Assembly (NCBI RefSeq): GCF_027744825.2
Contig: NC_071350.1
Coordinates: 3,906,001 to 3,970,000, forward strand
Direction: 5' to 3'
DNA from: Synchiropus splendidus
Taxonomy: Eukaryota > Chordata > Actinopteri > Syngnathiformes > Callionymidae
Length of the DNA stretch: 64,000 bases
Under the pieces are notes generated by a model. It did not search any database, had not been told where the DNA came from, and saw only the letters and a program-made list of their open reading frames with translations. Below, piece by piece: positions 11,439 to 24,676 of this stretch. The stretch's first letter is position 1, and each line of letters starts with the position of its first letter. The translations under genes were made by a program, and so were the position numbers.

Positions 11439-12591
11439 TTAGGCCGCCTTCGCTTTGGTCCTTTTTCTTTTGACTTTCCTTCCCTGCGCAAAGTGGGCGC
11501 ATTAGCCGTCTGTGACAACACGACTGATGGAACAAAATGAAGAACTCACATAATTGTCTTTGCTGGACCAATTGGGGTGGCGCTCTTCATGTTTCCGCCT
11601 CTCTTCTGCGGCCAGCAGGTAATACCTGTGCTGCTGCTCCGACGTCATGGACTTCCACTGTCAATGCATTTCATCATGTAAACGGACAGAAACACAGAAA
11701 AGCCGAACAAGCTGAGGCAGCAAAAGCACATACCATATGTCCCAGGATGCTGTTGGCTTCAACACTGTGTTTTGGGTTGAATGTGGCTGTGACATGTTCC
11801 CTGTTCTCCCTCATAAAAATCATGAAGGCGTTGGGTGGCCTTCGGATATAGGGGCCATTGTGCTTTGTAGGCTCGCTTTACCAGAAAATGGAGAACGAAA
11901 AATAGTTTTCATCTGTTTAAATCCACAATACTTTGCGAACATAATCGCTAGCAAACCTCGGGTCCACGTGGTTCCTTGGTGGAGACGTCTCGGGACGGGG
12001 CGATGGCGTGGCGACTTGAAACACTCCCGTTCCATTCCTGAGAAAAAGGAGAGAGACATAGACAATACACTAGGAGGAAAGTGAGTGGACTCATGCTGGC
12101 ACTCACATGGCTCCGAGGTAACTCTGAGCGCCACTGTTGACTGAATCCTTTACTGGCCAGAAGTTCTTCTAGAAAACAAACATCATGAGTTCAGAATCAA
12201 TGGTACTTGCATATTGCCTTTCCATCTTTCCTCCTTAGGCACCACTCACCTGGCGTTCAGCCAGTCGACCACCACAGTCCGGCCTGTATCCCACATTAGG
12301 TGGGAGGCAGTTTTGGTAGCATCCGGGCTCCACTGTGACGACTGGCAAGTAGCATCCGCCTTGCTGCACCACATCGGTTCTGGAACCCAGCGCTCCAAGC
12401 CCACCTCCAGTCACATGTGGCGGGTGACTTTCCTGCAGCCCGACAGATGCCAGACCACCAGTGTGCGCCGGTTGGTCACCACCACATGGCACTTTGGTTT
12501 CACCGACAGGCGACAGGTCACCCAACAGTTCCTGCAGTGTGGAGAGGACTATATCCCATTCCAACTCCATGTCGACACAACTGGGCTCCAT
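11439..12591 (-). CDS. TCF/LEF-like HMG-box protein gene, unit 2
   Basis: Exons 12250-12591, 11957-12037, 11734-11871, 11550-11657 and 11439-11483 reproduce the five-exon, phase-0 model of unit 1. HMG box, basic tail, stop and AATAAA (11376-11381) are all intact. The N-terminal exon differs from unit 1 by only a few residues (for example DMELEWD where the proximal cassette of unit 1 has DPELEWD). Two further N-terminal cassettes lie upstream. Confidence 0.65.
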
Positions 12592-12681
12592 TCTGTTCCT
12601 GTGACATTAAAATGATCCTGTTACAAATTGATGTGTATATGGTGCACCAAACACACTTTGCTAAGAAAATCACTACCAAAC

Positions 12682-13310
12682 CTGGGGTTCACGTGGTTCG
12701 TCGGTGGAGATGTCACGGGACCCGGCGATGGCGTGGCGACTTGAAACACTCCATTCCTGAGTAAAAGGAGAGAGACATAGACAATAGACTAGGAGGAAAG
12801 TGAGTGGACTCATGCTCGCACTCACATGGCTTCGAGGTAACTCTGAGCGCCACTGTTGACTGAATCCGTTACTAGCCAGAAGATGTTCTAGAAAACAAAC
12901 ATCATGAGTTCAGAATCAATGGGACTTGCATATTGCCTTTCCATCTTTCCTCCTTAGGCACCACTCACCTGGCGTTCAGCCAGTCGACCACCACAGTCCG
13001 GCCTGTATCCCACATTAGGTGGGAGGCAGTTTTGGTAGCACCCGGGGTCCACTGTGACGACTGGCAAGTAGCATCCGCCTTGTTGTACCACATCAGTTCT
13101 GGAACCCAGCGCTCCAAGCCCACCTCCAGTCACATGTGGCGGGTGACTTTCCTGCAGCCCGACAGATGCCAGACCACCAGTGTGCGCCGGTTGCTCACCA
13201 CCACATGGCACTTTGGTTTCACCGACAGGCGACAGGTCACCCAACAGTTCCTGCAGTGTGGAGAGGACTATATCCCATTCCAACTCCATGTCGACACAAC
13301 TGGGCTCCAT
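12682..13310 (-). CDS. second N-terminal exon cassette of HMG gene, unit 2
   Basis: Exons 12969-13310 (114 codons from ATG) and 12682-12756 (25 codons), open and flanked by consensus splice sites. This is the middle cassette. In flank length it sits between the proximal and distal types, and units 1 and 3 have one cassette fewer at this position. Confidence 0.5.
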
Positions 13311-13423
13311 TCTGTTACTGTGACATTAAAATGATCCTGTTACAAATTGAAGTGTTGAGCATTCGCAGATTTTTTAGTATATGGTGCACCAAACAAACTT
13401 TGCAAAGAAAATCACGACCAAAC

Positions 13424-14045
13424 CTTGGGTTCACGTGGTTCGTTGGTGGAGATGTCACGGGACCCGGCGACGGCGTGGCGACTTGAAACACTCCATTCCT
13501 GAGTAAAAGGAGAGAGACATAGATAATACACTAGGAGGAAAGTGAGTGGACTCATGCTCGCACTCACATGGCTCCGAGGTAACTCTGAGCGCCACTGTTG
13601 ACTGAATCCGTTACTAGCCAGAAGATGTTCTAGAAAACAAACATCATGAGTTCAGAATCAATGGGACTTGCCTTTCCGTCTTTCCTCCTTAGGCACCACT
13701 CACCTGGCGTTCAGCCAGTCGACCACCACAGTCCGGCCTGTATCCCACATTAGGTGGGAGGCAGTTTTGGTAGCATCCGGGCTCCACTGTGACGACTGGC
13801 AAGTAGCATCCACCTTGCTGCACCACATCGGTTCTGGAACCCAGTGCTCCAAGCCTACCTCCAATCACATGTGGCGGGTGACTTTCCTGCAGCCCGACAG
13901 ATGCCAGACCACCAGTGTGCGCCGGTTGGTCACCACCACATGGCACTTTGGTTTCACCGACAGGCGACAGGTCACCCAACAGTTCTTGCAGTGTTGGGAG
14001 GACTATATCCCATTCCAACTCCATGTCAACACAACTGGGCTCCAT
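13424..14045 (-). CDS. third N-terminal exon cassette of HMG gene, unit 2
   Basis: Exons 13704-14045 and 13424-13498, both open. This is the distal cassette, matching the distal cassettes at 4723-5344 and 21415-22036 (shared features include codon changes around LSTLQ to LPTLQ and ETKV). Confidence 0.5.
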
Positions 14046-14728
14046 TTGGTTCCTGTGACATTAAAATGATCCTGTTACATATCGAAGTGTTGAGCATTTG
14101 CAGATTTTTTAGTAAATTGTGCACATCATACACTAAAGATTTACATGAACAGTTTCCGGGTTTCAAAGACTCCTGATGACCTGAAAGAAACACTGATGAA
14201 TTTGCTTTCAAGATACCTTCACTTCCGAATCTCAAACGTTTATTCCATCTACGTGAACATGATTATCTAAAATGGTTGACTGTGACTCAATCACGTAAGG
14301 TCACCATGTCTGAATCTATTCATTTCAAATCATTTATATTGAAATCATAAAATATTAAAAAAAAAAAAAAAAGAAGATTCCGCCAGGTTTTGAACACCCC
14401 CCTCTCTCTCCCCCCCCCCATCACGAAACGCGGAAAACGCGGGAAACAGGAAACTGAGGGGGAGTTTTGACAGCACGAAATTGGGGACCATCCAAACGCT
14501 AGTTTTTCATGACGAGAAGCAACCCTCACTCCGATCTGCACCCGGTCGCTATTCCGATGTCCCGACCGGATACACGAATTGGGACTTCCGCGAAAGTCGT
14601 GAGTTTTTTACGGTGTTTTTTTTTTCGGGATTTTGCTCTTAAAACCACCAGCAACACGCCCAATTCTATGATGCGTGGATATGTTTCCCGCCAATTTAGA
14701 TGTTTCCGCTTCGTCAAAAGACGTTGGA

Positions 14729-14933
14729 TGACGTCAGATTTGACCCTTTTTAAGGAGATGTTATTCTGACGGCTGGGCGCGCCGCGATCTTCTACGTGTA
14801 ACAGAAACCACGACTACTGTAAATATACTCACCGTTTCATGAGACAAGCACACACCTGACACTGACAGCTTGATGCCCACCTGCAGTCTGACTGAAGCCG
14901 CACCTGCACCCGACCACCTGTGTAGCGACCGAA
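14729..14933 (-). promoter_or_regulatory. CRE and non-coding first exon of HMG gene, unit 2
   Basis: TGACGTCA at 14729-14736 and the same downstream donor as in unit 1. Confidence 0.4.
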
Positions 14934-15262
14934 GTGACATATCATAGGTGGAAAGTGTTATGAATTACACCGGCCAATCAGAGGGCTCAGTGTGACAGCA
15001 CTAACTCTTGATCACCAATGAGTGTCGTCTGATGATTTAAGCCTGTAAAGTGCTTCCGTAAAGATGTTTAATGCAACAAAAAGAACAAACATTTCAGATT
15101 CTAAACAGATCGCAGCCTCCATGTGACTTCAAACTGGCCCATTGAAATGAGTGGAGTGGAACACTTGGTGAGCAACTGATGATTCAAGTTCAAGTGCTAG
15201 GAATCTAGGGATTTCTTCATCATTTCTTCATCCACAATATAATCAGACAACATTGAATGCTT

Positions 15263-16073
15263 GTGAGCGTCTGTCCCTCAGGGGCACTGCCTTAAACACC
15301 GGCATCATTGTGTAAAAGATCTAACCAGGTGCGCTCAGGAACCCTTCCACATCAGCTCCATATACAAGTGCAAGTCAGCTCTTCCATGTCAAGCCTTAAA
15401 CCAGCAACATCCAGGAACACCGGCGCTTCTCTGGGTCCGAGCTCATTTGAAATGGACAGAGGCAGAGCGGCCCATATTTCAAATTGTGTGTGGAAATCAT
15501 GGCGTCATGTTCTGTGGGCAAAGGACCATCCAGATTGTCGTCCAGGTTTCGGAGCAACACATGCTGCCATCCAAGCAACGCTGTCTTCAGGGATGTCCCA
15601 GCTCATTTCTGCAAGACGGTGCTGAGCCACATCCCGCACCAAGCGTGGCTTTGCAGTGAAAGACTGCAGGCACCAGACTGGCCTGGCTGCAGTCCAGACC
15701 TGTTGCTCGCTGTGAAGCACAAAATACAACAACGGAGACCCCAGACTGTCCAACAAGTAAGGATGAGATAGAATACCAGCTACAAACCTTCAATGATTAG
15801 TGTCCTCAGTTCCTAAACGCTTGAGTGTGGTGAGAAGTAAAGGTGACCCAGAGGTCAACACGCCGCTGCCCCAGCATCACTGTGTTGCAGGAATCCAATT
15901 CAAAACCACTTGCATTAAAACAATAAAGTTTATGAACATTAAATGTCTTGTATTTGCAGTGCATTCAGTTGGGTATAGGTTGAAGAGGATTTGCAAATAA
16001 TTGTACTCTGTTTTTTATTTACAACCTGGTCAGCATGGCAACTTTGTTGGAGCTGTGGTTCATATGCGGGTGG
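15263..16073 (+). mobile_element. Tc1/mariner transposon relic, unit 2
   Basis: Copy of the relic at 6560-7370 with the same frame breaks. Confidence 0.65.
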
Positions 16074-16698
16074 GTACACAATGCTACACACACGAGCATC
16101 TATTTCAGCACCTTCACAGAGTGTACACGGGACCACATCCACTGGGTGAGCTTCCATCACTCTTCCAGTGCGTTCCCAGCCCAAGTCCATCAGTTGTGCA
16201 GCAGATCCACCTAAACACGAGAGAGAGAGAGAGAGACGACATTTCTGGTGAATATTTAGCACATTCCTAGTATTTTCCAAGCAGTGATGAGGACTAGGTG
16301 CCTCCTTCGATCATCCTTATCACAAAGACCTGAGTGCACAGTAGCCTCTTAGCAAAGCAAAACGGATCAAATGGATTCACAACATATATTGTGCAGATCC
16401 GATTAAAAATGTTGAAGAAAAAAGATCTAAAATGAAAATTCTACAAAGAACATTTTTGTGTTTCGATGTGATGTGATTCGTGTTTTGTTTAAACAACTTC
16501 ACAGCGATGTACAATGAATGGAATACAGAAAATGAAATATAGTGTGGATCAGAATAACATAGAAAAACGCTCCCTCCAACCAAACCTACAGGGAGTCTGT
16601 CAGAAACTACTAAAACCATTATTATTAATGATTTTAGTATTAAAAGTATGAAAAATATATTTAGAACTTCATAAACCAGCATCTCTCTGGTTCCTCCA

Positions 16699-17181
16699 TC
16701 ACTGAACCACTTTTGCGCCAGTGTTTTCAAGGTCTGACGGCCCAAATCTCAAGTCTTGGTTGATCTTAAATGAAATGAGACGACTTACCTGAGAGTAATA
16801 CTCATATTTTCATCGGCAGCATCATCAGACACTGGACAACTTTGTGAGGTGACCGTCACAACCAGGTGGAGCTGAGCTGCAGGTTCCATCTTCAGGGCCA
16901 ACATCGAAGGTGTTTCCATTCCGCAAGTCTCCGTCTGAAGCTGGGCAACAAAATAAACATTTTGCATAAACTGGCAGCAGCTACAGCTCGACTGCAGTAC
17001 ATTTCATTTTGGAGGCATATTTCCACAGTAAACTATCTTAGGCAATACGCTACAATCTCCAAAGCAGGGTTCTGCATCCCACGTTCACGTTTGAGGTGGC
17101 TGCTCTCACCAAGTGAGCAGTCACGGCTTCAGCAACGCAACGATCCATGGTGACCCCAGCCACCTTCTCCAAACCAGACAT
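16699..17181 (-). CDS. unrecognised small spliced gene, unit 3
   Basis: Exons 17110-17181, 16789-16940 and 16699-16747; same 90-residue model and splice phases as unit 1. Confidence 0.4.
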
Positions 17182-17338
17182 GGTGAAATGAAACACCAAA
17201 GCTGCTCCTGCAGCAACACATATTCTTTCTTATTCAGTTCTCTCAGGTCATTGAGGGCAGGTTTACTCTGTTTCCCAGGGTCACACCGAGAGACTCCACT
17301 CCCTGAGTTCTGCTAAAACTGTTCTAGCGTGGGGCTGC

Positions 17339-17701
17339 TTACATTTGTGTGCTGCAGTTTTTATGTCGTCCATGATCACACAGTTTCTGAGTGCTTTCCA
17401 AAGTTGATGATGCCACAACTGAGCTGTCAGGGGAGAGGACAGTGTCTGGATTCAAAGTGATACCTGAAGGGACTGTTGCAAAGTCCAGAGGCAAAGGCCG
17501 CCTGAGGAGGCAGCTGCTTGAGAAGCTCCACATGCTGCAATCCATGAGCATCGTTGCTGCCACGACTGGACCCAAGGTTTTAGTAAAACCTTCCTCCTCA
17601 CGGTCCTCAATCGACTGGACTCCACCCACTTGCAGACAAAAAACAATAAGATAAATGTGACTCCTAATAATATCGGAAGAAAACAGAACATGTTCATCCA
17701 A
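17339..17701 (-). pseudogene. open frame with disrupted signal peptide, unit 3
   Basis: Same 4-base and 95-base differences from unit 4 as in units 1 and 2. The leader has Phe where units 1 and 2 have Ser (MNMFCF), shared with unit 4. Confidence 0.35.
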
Positions 17702-18274
17702 ACTTATAGCTAGCTCATGGGTGGTTTATACACCCCTGCCTTATCCGTGTCCAACAGGTTTTTATTTTTTTTCTATTGTAGGGGATTTAAAAAATGTGAA
17801 AAATACTTTTTTGTGAAGAAATTATCAGTATTTATATTCTACAATTGCTTCCATGGACGCAGACATAAACACATTCTGAACATAGACGAACGTACATGAA
17901 TAGAATACTGAGCACAAAACATATTGAAGTTTAAAGCCCATCCGATGTACTTAAGCTGTGATCAGGGCCAATGCAGGTCTCTTTTTCCTCACAGTGATAT
18001 GGAACTTTAACATGAAACAGACAAATACTAACAGCTGTTTCACTGTTTCAGACTCGAGCTACCCCAAACCTATCTAATGGCACCACATGGGCTTGGAGAT
18101 ATATATATATATATATATTTTTTTTATTATTATTTTTTTTTTTAATGAAAAACAGAACGTGGTCCATTTCCGTAAATTAATTTGCCTGTTAATATCATTA
18201 GTTTCAGATAATAATTATCACAGAAAAATACATGAAAACAAAACAAGCATTGTCAGGTTACAGCCGTGAATTAG

Positions 18275-18789
18275 TGACGTCACGTACAGTAGACAGCTCC
18301 TTGTGAGTTACGGCGTTGCTCACACGGGCGGAGAGTTGCGGATTTGTAGATAGACGGGATCTGGGAGGTGAAGGTGAAAGATGTCCGCGTGGGAGTGACC
18401 GTACTGCATTACAGTTGGTTGTTACCAGCTAATTAAAATATACTTTGCGCCTTTTTCAATCATTACAGCGAGTTAAGTTAACTGAAGTGCAATATACATG
18501 TTTGAAATGCACAGCATGGTTTAGGTTTGGATGCTAGGTGCTACGTTAGCAGCAAAAGCTCACAAGTTCTCCCAACTTAAAGGTAAAATCACGCCACAGA
18601 CACAGTCACAAACGTAGTGACGGCGTGTTCAACACTCCATTCACATTGTGAACGCTGCAAAAACCCACCATTAGTCCCGTGTCTTCAGTGTCGAGACTTA
18701 CCGAGCAGCAGGTGTCGGCTTTTTTTTCCCCCACGCGCGCGCCGAGGCACGTGACCGGAAGTGGCTGGCGCACTTCATTCCCTGCAGCA
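18275..18789 (-). promoter_or_regulatory. CRE-containing promoter-like region, unit 3
   Basis: TGACGTCA at 18275-18282 and the GC-rich E-box/Ets block as in unit 1. Confidence 0.4.
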
Positions 18790-19432
18790 ACAAATCAATG
18801 AAGTGCTTTGCCGGTGTCTGTCGTCAAAAACAAGATTTGCTTTTGACAACACGCACAAAATAGTAGTCTAATATTTAATATCTATGAGTTTGTCAACAGC
18901 ATTTTATTTTATCTTTTTCACACACACGGGAACACCTCTCAGAAACCAGCTGAAATATGATTGTTGTTATATATCTCGCCACTGAATCCTTATGGAAAAA
19001 CACGTCCCATTATCGCGGAGAGAAACGACATCACGGCTGTTGTTTGTGTCACACTTCTTCGGTCTCTTTTATTATCAAGACAGAACACACACAACTCTCA
19101 AACAATACAGACGCCACCTAATGTTCAGTCTCAGCATTGCGTCCATTAATCCCATACACAACAATTGTGTTGTAAGACTGCCCTCTTTCCCAGCCATTTA
19201 CTTCCATCTTTTCCTAATAATAAATATAATAAATCCTCAATCTTGCTGCCAGTTTTACATTCACTTGGTGGTACCATAGAGCAAACGAAGCACTTTGTGA
19301 AGCATCGACCCATGAGTCAAACCAATAGCATGGAAAGCCTCAATGCTTCACAGAGCTTCATCACAACATCTCAACTAACAGCACGGCTGCTAACTGACAA
19401 CTCACTCACTGTATTCAACAGATGCTTTCTGT

Positions 19433-19845
19433 CGCGTCCACAATCTTCTTCCATGTTGCTTGTTCAGATCAGAATCAGAATCAGAATTTAATTTATTGCC
19501 ATGGTCAGTGGGGAGCCCTAGGCAGCTAGGAAAGAGTTTTGGAATGAAGTGCTGACAGTAAAAATAAAATAAAATAAAAGAATTCAAGGTTCTGGTCTGG
19601 ATCGACCGTAGCCTCCTGCCAGATGGAAGAGGAACAAACAGTCCATGTCCAGGATGAGAAAGGTAGGCTCTGATCCGACCTGCACGTCTCTGGGTCCTGG
19701 AGACATACAGGTCCTGAAGAGGTGGCAGGTTGCATCCGATCACCTTCTCAGCAGAACGCACGATGCGCTGCAGTCTGCTCTTGTCCCTGGAGGTGGCGCT
19801 GTTGTACCAGACAGTGATGGAGGAGGTGAGGAAACGCCAGGTGGT
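19433..19845 (-). mobile_element. LINE 3' fragment (Rex1/CR1-like), unit 3
   Basis: Copy of the fragment at 2764-3176; same ends. Confidence 0.7.
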
Positions 19846-20148
19846 TGCCTCAATATCACATTTTTACAGGAAATTGTATGGTTCACACACGCCACATTTC
19901 TGCATGATTTTAATTTCTCATGTTTTAAAATGAATTAGATAAATAATTCACCCATTTTCTCCCGCATTCCTTTTGTTTGTGCTGGCTGTTGAGATTGTCT
20001 ATAATAACTCCACAACTGTGAATATGAAGTTTGCATGGTACGCTATATTTCAGATAGACCACATGACGATCAGCAACAATTAAACTTTATTACAGTTATT
20101 TACAAGGGAGTGTGGAATGTGTAAAGTTGGGGTGGCGCCTTCCACAGC

Positions 20149-21301
20149 TTAGGCCGCCTTCGCTTTGGTCCTTTTTCTTTTGACTTTCCTTCCCTGCGCA
20201 AAGTGGGCGCATTAGCCGTCTGTGACAACACGACTGATGGAACAAAATGAAGAACTCACATAATTGTCTTTGCTGGACCAATTGGGGTGGCGCTCTTCAT
20301 GTTTCCGCCTCTCTTCTGCGGCCAGCAGGTAATACCTGTGCTGCTGCTCCGACGTCATGGACTTCCACTGTCAATGCATTTCATCATGTAAACGGACAGA
20401 AACACAGAAAAGCCGAACAAGCTGAGGCAGCAAAAGCACATACCATATGTCCCAGGATGCTGTTGGCTTCAACACTGTGTTTTGGGTTGAATGTGGCTGT
20501 GACATGTTCCCTGTTCTCCCTCATAAAAATCATGAAGGCGTTGGGTGGCCTTCGGATATAGGGGCCATTGTGCTTTGTAGGCTCGCTTTACCAGAAAATG
20601 GAGAACGAAAAATAGTTTTCATCTGTTTAAATCCACAATACTTTGCGAACATAATCGCTAGCAAACCTCGGGTCCACGTGGTTCCTTGGTGGAGACGTCT
20701 CGGGACGGGGCGATGGCGTGGCGACTTGAAACACTCCCGTTCCATTCCTGAGAAAAAGGAGAGAGACATAGACAATACACTAGGAGGAAAGTGAGTGGAC
20801 TCATGCTGGCACTCACATGGCTCCGAGGTAACTCTGAGCGCCACTGTTGACTGAATCCTTTACTGGCCAGAAGTTCTTCTAGAAAACAAACATCATGAGT
20901 TCAGAATCAATGGTACTTGCATATTGCCTTTCCATCTTTCCTCCTTAGGCACCACTCACCTGGCGTTCAGCCAGTCGACCACCACAGTCCGGCCTGTATC
21001 CCACATTAGGTGGGAGGCAGTTTTGGTAGCATCCGGGCTCCACTGTGACGACTGGCAAGTAGCATCCGCCTTGCTGCACCACATCGGTTCTGGAACCCAG
21101 CGCTCCAAGCCCACCTCCAGTCACATGTGGCGGGTGACTTTCCTGCAGCCCGACAGATGCCAGACCACCAGTGTGCGCCGGTTGGTCACCACCACATGGC
21201 ACTTTGGTTTCACCGACAGGCGACAGGTCACCCAACAGTTCCTGCAGTGTGGAGAGGACTATATCCCATTCCAACTCCATGTCGACACAACTGGGCTCCA
21301 T
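20149..21301 (-). CDS. TCF/LEF-like HMG-box protein gene, unit 3
   Basis: Exons 20960-21301, 20667-20747, 20444-20581, 20260-20367 and 20149-20193. All five are open and in phase. The HMG box and basic tail look the same as in units 1 and 2, and AATAAA lies at 20086-20091. Three near-identical intact copies suggest very recent duplication, selection, gene conversion, or an assembly duplication; sequence alone cannot tell these apart. Confidence 0.65.
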
Positions 21302-21414
21302 TCTGTTCCTGTGACATTAAAATGATCCTGTTACAAATTGAAGTGTTGAGCATTCGCAGATTTTTTAGTATATGGTGCACCAAACAAACTTTGCAAAGAA
21401 AATCACGACCAAAC

Positions 21415-22036
21415 CTTGGGTTCACGTGGTTCGTTGGTGGAGATGTCACGGGACCCGGCGACGGCGTGGCGACTTGAAACACTCCATTCCTGAGTAAAAG
21501 GAGAGAGACATAGACAATACACTAGGAGGAAAGTGAGTGGACTCATGCTCGCACTCACATGGCTCCGAGGTAACTCTGAGCGCCACTGTTGACTGAATCC
21601 GTTACTAGCCAGAAGATGTTCTAGAAAACAAACATCATGAGTTCAGAATCAATGGGACTTGCCTTTCCGTCTTTCCTCCTTAGGCACCACTCACCTGGCG
21701 TTCAGCCAGTCGACCACCACAGTCCGGCCTGTATCCCACATTAGGTGGGAGGCAGTTTTGGTAGCATCCGGGCTCCACTGTGACGACTGGCAAGTAGCAT
21801 CCGCCTTGCTGCACCACATCGGTTCTGGAACCCAGTGCTCCAAGCCCACCTCCAATCACATGTGGCGGGTGACTTTCCTGCAGCCCGACAGATGCCAGAC
21901 CACCAGTGTGCGCCGGTTGGTCACCACCACATGGCACTATGGTTTCACCGACAGGCGACAGGTCACCCAACAGTTCCTGCAGTGTTGGGAGGACTATATC
22001 CCATTCCAACTCCATGTCAACACAACTGGGCTCCAT
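21415..22036 (-). CDS. duplicate N-terminal exon cassette of HMG gene, unit 3
   Basis: Exons 21695-22036 (114 codons from ATG) and 21415-21489 (25 codons). It is spaced 735 bases from the proximal cassette, the same spacing as the distal pair in unit 2, so unit 3 is not a simple copy of unit 1. Confidence 0.5.
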
Positions 22037-22707
22037 TTGGTTCCTGTGACATTAAAATGATCCTGTTACATATCGAAGTGTTGAGCATTTGCAGATTTTT
22101 TAGTAAATTGTGCACATCATACACTAAAGATTTACATGAACAGTTTCCGGGTTTCAAAGACTCCTGATGACCTGAGAGAAACACTGATGAATTTGCTTTC
22201 AAGATACCTTCACTTCCGAATCTCAAACGTTTATTCCATCTACGTGAACATGACTATCTAAAATGGTTGACTGTGACTCAATCACGTAAGGTCACCATGT
22301 CTGAATCTATTCATTTCAAATCATTTATATTGAAATCATAAAATATTAAAAAAAAAAAGAAGATTCCGCCAGGTTTTGAACACCCCCCCCCCCCCCCCCT
22401 CCCCCGCCATCACGAAACGCGGGAAACAGGAAACTGAGGGGGAGTTTTGACAGCACTAAATTGGGGACCATCCAAACGCTAGTTTTTCATGACGAGAAGC
22501 AACCCTCACTCCGATCTGCACCCGGTCGCTATTCCGATGTCCCGACCGGATACACGAATTGGGACTTCCGCGAAAGTCGTGAGTTTTTTACGGTGTTTTT
22601 TTTTCGGGATTTTGCTCTTAAAACCACCAGCAACACGCCCAATTCTATGATGCGTGGATATGTTTCCCGCCAATTTAGATGTTTCCGCTTCGTCAAAAGA
22701 CGTTGGA

Positions 22708-22912
22708 TGACGTCAGATTTGACCCTTTTTAAGGAGATGTTATTCTGACGGCTGGGCGCGCCGCGATCTTCTACGTGTAACAGAAACCGCGACTACTGTA
22801 AATATACTCACCGTTTCATGAGACAAGCACACACCTGACACTGACAGCTTGATGCCCACCTGCAGTCTGACTGAAGCCGCACCTGCACCCGACCACCTGT
22901 GTAGCGACCGAA
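22708..22912 (-). promoter_or_regulatory. CRE and non-coding first exon of HMG gene, unit 3
   Basis: TGACGTCA at 22708-22715 and the same downstream donor as in unit 1. Confidence 0.4.
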
Positions 22913-23231
22913 GTGACATATCATAGGTGGAAAGTGTTATGAATTACACCGGCCAATCAGAGGGCTCAGTGTGACAGCACTAACTCTTGATCACCAATGA
23001 GTGTCGTCTGATGATTTAAGCCTGTAAAGTGCTTCCGTAAAGATGTTTAATGCAACAAAAAGAACAAACATTTCAGATTCTAAACTGATCGCAGCCTCCA
23101 TGTAACTTCAAACTGGCCCATTGAAATGAGTGGAGTGGAACACTTGGTGAGCAACTGATGATTCAAGTTCAAGTGCTAGGAATCTAGGGATTTCTTCATC
23201 CACAATATAATCAGACAACATTGAATGCTTG

Positions 23232-24042
23232 TGAGCGTCTGTCCCTCAGGGGGCACTGCCTTAAACACCGGCATCATTGTGTAAAAGATGTAACCAGGTG
23301 CGCTCAGGAACCCTTCCACATCAGCTCCATATACAAGTGCAAGTCAGCTTTTCCATGTCAAGCCTTAAACCAGCAACATCCGGGAACACCGGCGCTTCTC
23401 TGGGTCCGAGCTCATTTGAAATGGACAGAGGCAGAGCGGCCCACATTTCAAATTGTGTGTGGAAATCATGGCGTCATGTTCTGTGGGCAAAGGACCATCC
23501 AGATTGTCGTCCAGGTTTCGGAGCAACACATGCTGCCATCCAAGCAACGCTGTCTTCAGGGATGTCCCAGCTCATTTCTGCAAGACGGTGCTGAGCCACA
23601 TCCCGCACCAAGCGTGGCTTTGCAGTGAAAGACTGCAGGCACCAGACTGGCCTGGCTGCAGTCCAGACCTGTTGCTCGCTGTGAAGCACAAAATACAACA
23701 ACGGAGACCCCAGACTGTCCAACAAGTAAGGATGAGATAGAATACCAGCTACAAACCTTCAATGATTAGTGTCCTCAGTTCCCAAACGCTTGAGTGTGGT
23801 GAGAAGTAAAGGTGACCCAGAGGTCAACACGCCGCTGCCCCAGCATCACTGTGTTGCAGGAATCCAATTCAAAACCACTTGCATTAAAACAATAAAGTTT
23901 ATGAACATTAAATGTCTTGTATTTGCAGTGCATTCAGTTGGGTATAGGTTGAAGAGGATTTGCAAATAATTGCACTCTGTTTTTTATTTACAACCTGGTC
24001 AGCATGGCAACTTTGTTGGAGCTGTGGTTTATATGCGGGTGG
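23232..24042 (+). mobile_element. Tc1/mariner transposon relic, unit 3
   Basis: Copy of the relic at 6560-7370. A small deletion upstream (one ATTTCTTC repeat fewer near 23195) and an added G near 23250 distinguish it. Confidence 0.65.
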
Positions 24043-24676
24043 GTACACAATGCTACACACACGAGCATCTATTTCAGCACCTTCACAGAGTGTACACGGG
24101 ACCACATCCACTGGGTGAGCTTCCATCACTAACTTCCAGTGCGTTCCCAGCCCAAGTCCATCAGTTGTGCAGCAGATCCACCTAAACACGAGAGAGAGAG
24201 AGAGAGAGAGAGACGACATTTCTGGTGAATATTTAGCACATTCCTAGTATTTTCCAAGCAGTGATGAGGACTAGGTGCCTCCTTCGATCATCCTTATCAC
24301 AAAGACCTGAGTGCACAGTAGCCTCTTAGCAAAGCAAAACGGATCAAATGGATTCACAACATATATTGTGCAGATCCGATTAAAAATGTTGAAGAAAAAA
24401 GATCTAAAATGCAAAATTCTACAAAGAACATTTTTGTGTTTTGATGTGATGTGATTCGTGTTTTGTTTAAACAACTTCACAGCGATGGACAATGAATGGA
24501 ATACAGAAAATGAAATATAGTGTGGATCAGAATAACATAGAAAAACGCTCCCTCCAACCAAACCTACAGGGAGTCTGTCAGAAACTACTAAAACCATTAT
24601 TATTAATGATTTTAGTATTAAAAGTATGAAAAATATATTTAGAACTTCATAAACCAGCATCTCTCTGGTTCCTCCA

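Larger units (their letters stand above)
7960..16664. repeat. 8-kb tandem unit, copy 2 (8705 bp)
   Basis: Same layout as copy 1, but about 735 bases longer because the HMG gene carries three N-terminal exon cassettes instead of two. Otherwise near identical to copies 1 and 3. Confidence 0.95.
16665..24642. repeat. 8-kb tandem unit, copy 3 (7978 bp)
   Basis: Same layout, two HMG N-terminal cassettes. Simple-sequence tracts differ in length from the other units: a longer TA run near 18100, a pure C run at 22383-22400 where units 1 and 2 have mixed C/T, and a longer GA run near 24190. Confidence 0.95.
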
